Below, in pieces: positions 8,509-15,353 of a stretch of DNA of 32,877 nucleotides. The DNA lies in contig CAJWEI010000039.1 of NCBI GenBank assembly GCA_913031285.1, positions 1 to 32,877 of the forward strand, in the 5' to 3' direction. The notes beneath the pieces were generated by a model. That model saw only the letters and a list, made by a program, of their open reading frames with translations. It ran no database searches and was not told where the DNA came from. Source of the stretch: an uncultured Alphaproteobacteria bacterium (GTDB lineage: Bacteria > Pseudomonadota > Alphaproteobacteria > Rhodobacterales > Rhodobacteraceae). Every line of letters starts with the position of its first letter. Position 1 is the first letter of the stretch. The position numbers were made by a program, and so were the translations under genes.

Positions 8509-9377
8509 TGCGCTGCCACCCAAGCATCGTCGGTAGAGCTGACCATTGCGCCATAGATCGCACCATGTTTTTTTAACCAACGTCGGTAGGCGACCGAAGT
8601 TAAATCTGCACGTGTTGGTATCTCCATTTTTGGATCAAGAGGCAATTTTATAGGTATTTGGTTTTCTAAGACTGAACGATCCTGTAAAAAAATTAATTGC
8701 TGAAATTCAATCATTTCTGCCATGGTACTTTGATCATCATAAAGTGCCATCCAAGGCCAGACGTCACATGTTTCTTCGTCAAGAGGCTGGACAAAAATTG
8801 CAATTACATCTTGCACATCATCTCGATTGGGGCACGTTTTGTAAAGCAGTGCATTCATTGGCGATGGAACTCTGTATACATAGTCTGTGACAATTCCATC
8901 ACTAGCGGATTTTGCTGCCTGCGGTTGGTAGAATTTGACTTTAGTGGCAATGACTTCATCTTTTGTTTCGTCAATATTTACTGAATAAGGCTCAACCTCT
9001 GTATGCGGTTCTGCTCCCAAAATATCTGTATGAACGAACGGAAAATGCGCAACATCTAAAAAGTTCTCAACGGCGCGAAGTGGAGAGCATCTCACTCTAA
9101 CAGACCCACAAGGCACAAAACGTCGTTCATGATCGCCCGCCTCCGGGACATCGAATAAAGGCTTTGGCATTTTCGATGGACTGGTCCATATATGTCCATA
9201 AGCACTCTTAGTATTCCATGGCTTTTTCTGATGAAAAACAGAAATTAAACCGCTCTGTTCAGTCTTAAGCTCTATGTCCATGCCCAGAAGTCGTGTCTTT
9301 CGAGTTTCTGACCGTTGTAGATCACCCAGCATTCCAATTGGGTACCAATATTGCATGGCCTGCTCTATCGCATTCAT
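8505..9377 (-). CDS. Rieske-type oxygenase catalytic chain lacking the Rieske domain, NdmC-like
   Basis: This 290-residue protein shows the mononuclear non-heme iron site of Rieske oxygenases: N105, D108, H111 and H116 in ENFLDVAHFPFVH, and D233 in LQDRSVLENQ as the third ligand. The C-terminal AYRRWL block is typical of vanillate- and N-demethylase-type alpha subunits. The N terminus keeps the YWYPIG opening, but the whole CPHRG...CPYHGW Rieske cluster is absent. Residues 46-66 pass straight from LISVF to YGHIWTS. In P. putida, NdmC (purine N7-demethylase) has the same loss and borrows its Rieske centre from a partner. Here the partner is encoded immediately upstream, sharing an ATGA overlap. 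The reaction is probably N-demethylation or hydroxylation of a small heterocycle; the purine context suggests a modified purine. Confidence 0.84.
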   Translation of the reverse strand: MNAIEQAMQYWYPIGMLGDLQRSETRKTRLLGMDIELKTEQSGLISVFHQKKPWNTKSAYGHIWTSPSKMPKPLFDVPEAGDHERRFVPCGSVRVRCSPLRAVENFLDVAHFPFVHTDILGAEPHTEVEPYSVNIDETKDEVIATKVKFYQPQAAKSASDGIVTDYVYRVPSPMNALLYKTCPNRDDVQDVIAIFVQPLDEETCDVWPWMALYDDQSTMAEMIEFQQLIFLQDRSVLENQIPIKLPLDPKMEIPTRADLTSVAYRRWLKKHGAIYGAMVSSTDDAWVAAQ

Positions 9378-10057
9378 GCCGCTAATACCTTATACTTTGC
9401 TTCAGATACATACCTCAGATGCTCTAAAAGTCGAGACATATCCTTTCTTTGCTCCGACGATACGTTATCATTAGAAAGAGCATGTATCGCACACTTTTGA
9501 GATGGTAATTTATGTAAGAATAGATGCATGTATAAACCTTGCCCCAAGATTTCGATAATCCATTTCCCAAAACCCTGTTTTTTTATTTTTAAATTTAAAA
9601 GACCTTTTTTTGCAGAATGGTATTCAAATTCGGGTATCTCTGCTTCGACCATTTCAAGTGGACATCTAAATTCTAAAGATCTAACTGATAATAAATTATT
9701 GGGGATAATTGGCTCATCTTTCTTGTTGTCAATGTTGACCCAAATTATGCCACCCTTGTCAAATGAGCGGAAGGCCATCGTTTTAATTGTACCCGGTGGG
9801 TCTAGGTCAGGATGAGCGGGTATGTAGCGACATGCTGTATCTTTTCCATAGTGCCAGCCATGATATACACAGGCTAATGCTTCTCCGCGTACAAACCCGT
9901 GGGAAAGCCTCATACCGCGGTGAGGACAACGATTCAACCAACACGATAATTGGCCTGAAACACTGCGCCAAATCACTAAATCATGATTTTCCACAAACGA
10001 GCGCATCACGCGTCCATCGGGAAGGTTTTTCGTTAAACCAACTGCAAAGCTAACCAT
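9374..10057 (-). CDS. stand-alone Rieske [2Fe-2S] protein with uncharacterised C-terminal region
   Basis: This 227-residue protein has a full Rieske domain in residues 1-110. The cluster ligands are C44 and H46 (CPHRG) and C63 and H66 (CVYHGWHY), followed by the usual proline-rich turn and a GGIIWVNI strand. It resembles the N-terminal domain of a Rieske oxygenase alpha subunit, but no catalytic iron site follows. Residues 125-227 have no cofactor motif that I recognise. They contain LYMHLFLHKLPSQKCAIHAL and may be a remnant of the oxygenase catalytic fold or a docking domain. It is the first gene of the operon, with only a weak AGG ribosome site. The likely job is to pass electrons to the Rieske-less chain encoded next. 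Unlike NdmD of P. putida, no reductase domain is attached. Confidence 0.83.
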   Translation of the reverse strand: MVSFAVGLTKNLPDGRVMRSFVENHDLVIWRSVSGQLSCWLNRCPHRGMRLSHGFVRGEALACVYHGWHYGKDTACRYIPAHPDLDPPGTIKTMAFRSFDKGGIIWVNIDNKKDEPIIPNNLLSVRSLEFRCPLEMVEAEIPEFEYHSAKKGLLNLKIKKQGFGKWIIEILGQGLYMHLFLHKLPSQKCAIHALSNDNVSSEQRKDMSRLLEHLRYVSEAKYKVLAA

Positions 10058-10247
10058 TTAATGTGCCTGTCAAGATTCGGTTCAAAATGTCGATTAGCAT
10101 AACTACTATGGCTAATCTTCTTTCGCTAACCGTATAAATGAGGCACAGTTTTAATCGCCTGTCCAGAGCATTCTGGATAAAATAATTGATGTGTAAATAT
10201 TCTGAATATTTATTAGGCTCGTTTACTTCAATTCTCGAAGAATACCA
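10058..10247 (-). promoter_or_regulatory. leader/control region of the Rieske-oxygenase-importer operon
   Basis: This 190-base non-coding stretch separates the xdh operon from the Rieske operon. It holds three inverted repeats: TAAATATTCTGAATATTTA (10194-10212, perfect with a one-base centre), TCCAGA-N4-TCTGGA (10162-10177) and GATTAGC-N12-GCTAATC (10092-10117). The first looks more like a protein operator than an RNA hairpin because its loop is a single base. The last lies in the probable 5' leader, 35 bases before the Rieske start. I saw no convincing -35/-10 pair and no known purine riboswitch core. Confidence 0.45.
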
Positions 10248-10490
10248 CTAAATTATCTCAATATTTTCTACGATTGAATTTATAGGACCAAGGCTACACG
10301 CTATTTCTAGCGCTTCAACCAGGATCGGATTGCCTGACACTAAACATTGTATCTCAGTCAAACTCGAAAGCCGAATTTGAACATCAAGGCCCAAAACCCT
10401 AGCACGATGCAATATCCAATCTTGAAAAATCGCTTCTTCAAACAAACCAGTTATTTTTAATTTCAGGCTTATCTTTTCGAAACTATTCAT
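10248..10490 (-). CDS. small acylphosphatase-like protein with catalytic residues replaced
   Basis: This 80-residue protein fits the acylphosphatase fold in length and layout. A first strand leads into GLFEEAIFQDWILHRARVLGL, which lines up with the family pattern G-VQGVGFR-F...A..LGL. GNPILVEALEIACSLGPINSIVENIEI lines up with the C-terminal ..L..GP..A.V..V. segment. The catalytic arginine position is Q23 and the conserved asparagine position is about L41, so ordinary acyl phosphate hydrolysis is unlikely. The gene begins 11 bases after xdhC in the same direction, without an obvious ribosome-binding site, and is probably translated with xdhC. Its role is unknown; a binding or maturation role for xanthine dehydrogenase is conjecture. 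The gene could also be a decaying remnant. Confidence 0.6.
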   Translation of the reverse strand: MNSFEKISLKLKITGLFEEAIFQDWILHRARVLGLDVQIRLSSLTEIQCLVSGNPILVEALEIACSLGPINSIVENIEII

Positions 10491-10501
10491 TTTTAAAACA
10501 A

Positions 10502-11473
10502 TTAAACTGTGTAAGTATTTTGCTCAATATCTATTTTCCTTACATCGTTAATTGCTGAGTTTCGCACCAAAAAGTCTGCTGCTACGCCAATAGCGATCTG
10601 GTGAGGATGCTTGCCAAATTCTGGCCTTCCTATTGGACAGGTTATTTGTCTTATTTGAGAATCATAGTGACCCAATTCCTTTAATCGGCCACAAAACCGC
10701 AACCATTTTGTTTTTGACCCAATCAATCCTGCCCAACTGAACTTAACTGACAAAAGTGCATGACAAAGTTCAAAGTCAAGTGCATGTGAATATGTTAGTA
10801 TGAGGTGCTCAGCATCTGGGCTGGCATATTTGACCAAGTTGACGGGTTTGGTGGACATTAGAACGTCAACATCTTCGGGCACATCTCTGGGAAAGCGCTC
10901 ATGTGAGGTATCAATCCAAGTAATGTGTAGGTTTGGCAAATTCTGAAACGTTTCAACAAGTGCGCGACCAACATGCCCTGCTCCCCATATCCATAAATCA
11001 AGATTAGGATTTATAACGGGTTCCACCATCCAATCGTCAATAAGCTGCGCCTCTAAAAACAATCCCTGATTTCTTGCGGATGCAATCAAGCGGGAGACTG
11101 ATAATGGCACTTGACCCAAATTATTCTCCCCAATCCGCCGCACAATTAAACCCGATTGGACAAGCGGTATATTATCACGCGTATAAATCTCCGTGACAAG
11201 TTTCACAAATCCACCACAACATTGCCCAAGTTCAGGGCCAAGAGGGTGTGACGATATCCAACTTTTTGCTTTACTTAAGGCTTGCCTAGCTGCGTTAACG
11301 GCATGAAATTCAAGTGCTCCACCGCCAATCGTCCCACTTTGACCACTTGACCAGACCAACATTGATGTCCCTTCATCACGTGGAACTGACCCTTTAACTT
11401 CGCCAATAACTATCCTTGCGACAGATCCATATGTTGCAACACAGTTTTTAAGTTGTTCAAGATTAATCCCCAT
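10502..11473 (-). CDS. xdhC: xanthine dehydrogenase accessory protein XdhC
   Basis: XdhC binds molybdenum cofactor, promotes its sulfuration and hands it to XdhB; it is not part of the mature enzyme. The 323-residue protein shows KGSVPRDEGTSMLV near residue 30, GTIGGGALEFHAVN, and the cysteine pair in GQCCGG (C85, C86). Further on come a Rossmann-like LWIWGAGHVGRALV and the C-terminal GLIGSKTKW...CPIGRPEFGKHPHQIAIGVAADFL. I place the start at ATG 11473, overlapping the end of xdhB by 11 bases. The longer open frame to 11563 would lie inside xdhB and adds residues without family resemblance. The order xdhA-xdhB-xdhC is the classical alphaproteobacterial one, as in Rhodobacter capsulatus. Confidence 0.9.
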   Translation of the reverse strand: MGINLEQLKNCVATYGSVARIVIGEVKGSVPRDEGTSMLVWSSGQSGTIGGGALEFHAVNAARQALSKAKSWISSHPLGPELGQCCGGFVKLVTEIYTRDNIPLVQSGLIVRRIGENNLGQVPLSVSRLIASARNQGLFLEAQLIDDWMVEPVINPNLDLWIWGAGHVGRALVETFQNLPNLHITWIDTSHERFPRDVPEDVDVLMSTKPVNLVKYASPDAEHLILTYSHALDFELCHALLSVKFSWAGLIGSKTKWLRFCGRLKELGHYDSQIRQITCPIGRPEFGKHPHQIAIGVAADFLVRNSAINDVRKIDIEQNTYTV

Positions 11474-13769
11474 GTTTGACCCTGTCACAGGCCCAGAAAA
11501 GCCTTTCATGCGTTGCTGGAGTGTTGAGTTCTGGGTAATTTTTACCACAAAACGAGGCCGCATGGCTTAAGGCCAAAAATGCAGAAAACCCCAGCATAAA
11601 GGGCGGCTCTCCAACCGCTTTAGATCGATAGATTGTCTCCTCTGAGTTTTCATTATCCCATAGGGCAACATTAAATATATCTGGCCTATCCGAAAAAGCT
11701 GGGATTTTGTAAGTCGACGGCGCATGTGTCATCAATTTGCCAGCATTGTCCCAGACAAGCTCTTCTGTTGTTAGCCAACCAACACCCTGAACATAGGCTC
11801 CCTCAACTTGCCCTACATCGATAGCTGAGTTGAGGCTCGCGCCTGCGTCATGCAAAAGATCTGTTCGCAAAAGCCTATTTTCTCCTGTAAGCGTATCGAT
11901 CACAACTTCGCTAACTGAAACACCATGAGCAAAATAGAAAAAGGGTCTACCGTGACCTTTGATGCGGTCCCAAAAAATATCTGGCGTTTTGTAGAAGCCT
12001 GTAGCTGAGAGGCTAACACGATTTTGATAACAAAGTTGAACTGCGTCAGGGAAAGAAATTTCATGCTTTCCAATTTGGACTAAACCACCCTCAAATCGGA
12101 CACTTGTAATTTTTTCCTGATAATATTCTGCGAGAAACCCTGACATACGATCACAGATTGTTTCGCATGCAATTTTTACAGCCATCCCATTCAGATCACT
12201 TCCAGAGCTAGCCGCAGTTGCGGATGTGTTTGGAACCTTATCAGTATCAGTTGCTGTGATCTTTACCGATGCTAGATTAATCCCGAAGGATTTTGCAGCA
12301 ACTTGAGCTATTTTTTGAAACAGGCCTTGCCCCATTTCCGTGCCACCATGATTTAATCGTACAGTTCCGTCTTGATAGAGATTTACCAAAGCTCCTGCCT
12401 GATTAAGATGGGTCAATGTGAAAGAGATGCCAAATTTTACCGGCGTCAATGCAATGCCCCGCTTTAAAATCGAATTATTCAAGTTCCAAGCTTCGATGTC
12501 TTTACGTCGTTTGTAATAATCACTAGTTTTAACAATCTCATCAGTCATTGCATTTAAGACAAAATCCTTCACTTTCATACCGTAAGGTGTGGTCTGCATA
12601 TCCTTGAAGTTTGGTTTTAAGTCCTTTGCATCTGTATAATAATTTCTTTGACGTACTATCAACGGATCTAGGGTGAGGTCATGAGCGATGTGATCAATTA
12701 CACGCTCCATCCCGAGCATCCCTTGAGGGCCTCCAAAACCTCGAAAGGCTGTAGCACTTTGGATGTTAGTCCGAAGCCTGTGGCTTTCGATGCGACAATG
12801 AGCCAGATTGTAAGCATTATCAGCATGCAGCATCGCTCGATCAGAGACAGGAATCGACAAATCTTGTGACCAGCCGCAGCGAACATAATGAATAAAACTC
12901 AACCCATTTATTTTTCCAGTTTCGTCAAATCCAACTTCGTACTCAATTTTAAATTCATGCCGTTTGCCCGTGATAATGAAATCATCATCGCGGTCATACC
13001 TCATTTTGCAAGGCCTACCCGTCATTATTGCGGCCACAGCGCAGGCTATGGCAAGTCCGTTTGCCTGGCTTTCCTTACCGCCAAAGCCACCTCCCATACG
13101 TCGCACTTCTACACGAACTTGGTGCATTCCAAATCCAAGCGCATCAGCCACTTTATGCTGAACTTCGGATGGATGTTGGGTTGAGCTGTGGACGGTTATT
13201 TCCTCATCTTCAGACGGAATCGCAAGGGCGGCCTGTCCTTCAAGATAAAAATGCTCCTGCCCGCCGGTTATCAACACACCGGAAAGCTTACGGTCCGATA
13301 CACTAATCGCCGTCTCAGCATCACCCTTTTGATAGATACGCGGCCCTTCTTCAAATCTGCTTTCTGCATCCAGAGCCTCTTGGATCGTGAGGACCGGAGG
13401 ATACGTTTCATACTCTAATTTACCCTTTTGGGCTGCTTTTCGTGCTGCAAGATGTGAATTGGCCATCACCAAAAAGACAGGCTGGCCTACATAGTAGACA
13501 TCAGTCTCCGCTAAGAGCGGTTCGTCTTTTGCTCCAGGAGATGTATCATTTTCATAGGGTAAGTCGTTCGCCGTCAAAACACCAAAAACCCCAGTGGAAT
13601 TCAAAACTTCGGATAAATCCATCTTGACAATACGCCCACGTGCTACCTTAGACAAACCAAAGGCAAGATGCAGAGCATTCTCTGGCAAAGGCTGATCGTC
13701 GACATATCGCGCCCGCCCAGTTACATGTAAACTAGCAGCCTCATGGGGAAGTGGAGACCCTATCGTCAT
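11463..13769 (-). CDS. xdhB: xanthine dehydrogenase molybdopterin-binding subunit
   Basis: This 768-residue large subunit carries the molybdenum cofactor and oxidises hypoxanthine to xanthine and xanthine to urate. Cofactor-binding blocks are present: GGGFGGKESQ (226-235), AFRGFGGPQG, and the MGQGL region. The three residues that define true xanthine dehydrogenases, E232, R310 and E730 in Rhodobacter capsulatus XdhB (bovine E802, R880, E1261), appear here as E233, R311 (SDRAMLHADN) and E721 (AVGEPPF). Substrate specificity for xanthine is therefore supported, in contrast to CoxL- or aldehyde-oxidase-like relatives. Its ATG overlaps the xdhA stop (ATGA). The length is close to the 777 residues I recall for R. 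capsulatus. Confidence 0.94.
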   Translation of the reverse strand: MTIGSPLPHEAASLHVTGRARYVDDQPLPENALHLAFGLSKVARGRIVKMDLSEVLNSTGVFGVLTANDLPYENDTSPGAKDEPLLAETDVYYVGQPVFLVMANSHLAARKAAQKGKLEYETYPPVLTIQEALDAESRFEEGPRIYQKGDAETAISVSDRKLSGVLITGGQEHFYLEGQAALAIPSEDEEITVHSSTQHPSEVQHKVADALGFGMHQVRVEVRRMGGGFGGKESQANGLAIACAVAAIMTGRPCKMRYDRDDDFIITGKRHEFKIEYEVGFDETGKINGLSFIHYVRCGWSQDLSIPVSDRAMLHADNAYNLAHCRIESHRLRTNIQSATAFRGFGGPQGMLGMERVIDHIAHDLTLDPLIVRQRNYYTDAKDLKPNFKDMQTTPYGMKVKDFVLNAMTDEIVKTSDYYKRRKDIEAWNLNNSILKRGIALTPVKFGISFTLTHLNQAGALVNLYQDGTVRLNHGGTEMGQGLFQKIAQVAAKSFGINLASVKITATDTDKVPNTSATAASSGSDLNGMAVKIACETICDRMSGFLAEYYQEKITSVRFEGGLVQIGKHEISFPDAVQLCYQNRVSLSATGFYKTPDIFWDRIKGHGRPFFYFAHGVSVSEVVIDTLTGENRLLRTDLLHDAGASLNSAIDVGQVEGAYVQGVGWLTTEELVWDNAGKLMTHAPSTYKIPAFSDRPDIFNVALWDNENSEETIYRSKAVGEPPFMLGFSAFLALSHAASFCGKNYPELNTPATHERLFWACDRVKHGD

Positions 13770-15136
13770 GCCGAAACCTCAAGAACGTTGCACGTTTCTC
13801 CAAGACTTTCCCGATAGTATCGCCAAAGTAGGTTCTGCGCCGTCTTTAGTCGATAAGCGGAAGATGCACGTATATCGCTTAGAGGGGTGAAATCCTTATC
13901 CCATAAGTTTTCACAACTTTGGATCGTTGCCAGGCTCCAGTCACGACCAATCAACGCCTCTTCAATATGTGTTGCGCGCTTGGGAGTTGCCGCCATGCCG
14001 CCGAATGCAACCCGCGCTTTAACTATTCGGTCCTCTTGCACCAATATGTTAAAGCAACCACAGACGGCTGAAATATCTTGATCGAAGCGTTTCGAAATCT
14101 TATAACAGCACAGATTTTCAAAATCTTTTGGAACGAAAATACTTTCCAGAAATTCGCCATCTCTGAGATCCTGTTTTCCATATTCGATAAAAAATGCCTC
14201 AAGTGGCAGTGTCCGCCGGCTTTCGCCGCATCTTAACTCAATTCTAGCACCGGCAGCAATCAGTGCAGGAGGATTGTCTCCAATGGGTGATCCATTAGCG
14301 ATATTGCCTCCAATCGTGGCTGCATAGCGGATTTGTATCGATGCATATCGCCTTAAAAGCTCGCCATAAGAAGGCGATACAGAGGCTGCCCATAGCCGTA
14401 AATCTTCTATATTGACCATTGCTCCAATCTTATAGTCCACTTCCATTTCTTCAATCTTTGTCAAATCATTCGCTTGATTTAGGAAAGTAAATGGGCTGAT
14501 ATCGCGAAATTCCTTTGTCAACCAAAGGCCAATATCAGTTGCTCCTGCAATAAGCCGGGTTTTTGGCGATTTTACCAAAAGAGCTGCAATATCGTCAGAA
14601 GATTTTGGCTGTTCCAAAGATGGCAAAATAGCACATGAAACAAGCTTTTCTCGATCAAAGATCAGCCATTCGGGCAAAACAACCTGTTGAGCAACCTCAG
14701 CAGCCCGAATAATCGGTGCATATCCCGTGCAACGACAGAGGTTTCCCGCGAGAGCAACATCGTGATCTTTTTCATTATTCATTTGTGCGGCCACAAGCGA
14801 CATGATAATGCCCGGCGTGCAAAACCCACATTGACTTCCATGGTTTTTGATAATTGCATCCTGTATAGGGTGTAGCTTTCCGTCGACTCCTACACCCTCA
14901 ATGGTCCGCACCGCCTTTCCATGGACCTGACCGAGCAGCAAAATACAAGCATTAAGAGGCTTCACCGAATTTTCATCTATCACTATAACGGTGCAAGCCC
15001 CGCAATCACCCTCGTTGCAGCCTTCTTTTGTACCGCACAAGCCACGATCTTCACGAAGTAGGTCAAGAAGGGTCTCTTCTGGCCGCGCTTTTTCGAGCGT
15101 GATCGTCTCTCCATTCAGAAGAAACCGTATGTTCAT
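13766..15136 (-). CDS. xdhA: xanthine dehydrogenase FeS/FAD subunit
   Basis: This 456-residue small subunit passes electrons from the molybdenum centre to NAD+. The N-terminal plant-ferredoxin-type cluster uses C40, C45, C48 and C64 (CNEGDCGAC, then NAC). The second [2Fe-2S] domain uses C103, C106, C134 and C136 (QCGFC and LCRC). The remainder is the FAD-binding domain, including TRLIAGATDIGLW and the GGNIANGSPIGDNPPAL segment. It is the first gene of the xdh operon. GTAGG lies about nine bases before the ATG, and the promoter must lie in the 217-base gap shared with divergent dnaE. That gap shows A/T-runs but no clear operator. Confidence 0.93.
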   Translation of the reverse strand: MNIRFLLNGETITLEKARPEETLLDLLREDRGLCGTKEGCNEGDCGACTVIVIDENSVKPLNACILLLGQVHGKAVRTIEGVGVDGKLHPIQDAIIKNHGSQCGFCTPGIIMSLVAAQMNNEKDHDVALAGNLCRCTGYAPIIRAAEVAQQVVLPEWLIFDREKLVSCAILPSLEQPKSSDDIAALLVKSPKTRLIAGATDIGLWLTKEFRDISPFTFLNQANDLTKIEEMEVDYKIGAMVNIEDLRLWAASVSPSYGELLRRYASIQIRYAATIGGNIANGSPIGDNPPALIAAGARIELRCGESRRTLPLEAFFIEYGKQDLRDGEFLESIFVPKDFENLCCYKISKRFDQDISAVCGCFNILVQEDRIVKARVAFGGMAATPKRATHIEEALIGRDWSLATIQSCENLWDKDFTPLSDIRASSAYRLKTAQNLLWRYYRESLGETCNVLEVSA

Positions 15137-15353
15137 GAAAAAAACCTACCGCGTTACCAGAAGCCCATTTTTGCATACCCTCGATGCGGCGTAGAAAACA
15201 TGCAGGCCATCCATTTCTTAAGCTAACGTTCTCACCCCCCAAAAGGCAAGAAAAACTTTTTGGCTAAAAAATTTGCAATAATTTTTCAAAATTTTTATTC
15301 TGATCTATTCAAAAAGGCTACCCCAAAATTGGTTACTGAGGTATTTGTCAATT

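Noticed and set aside
8505-10057. A single Rieske oxygenase broken by a frameshift
   Set aside because: Each chain has its own proper start and stop with an ATGA junction. The catalytic chain retains its own N-terminal YWYPIG segment, and the Rieske protein has about 100 extra residues that do not belong between the two domains. A frameshift in one gene would not give this.
10058-10247. Known purine or methylxanthine riboswitch in the leader
   Set aside because: I looked for the conserved three-way junction and loop bases and could not find them; only inverted repeats remain.
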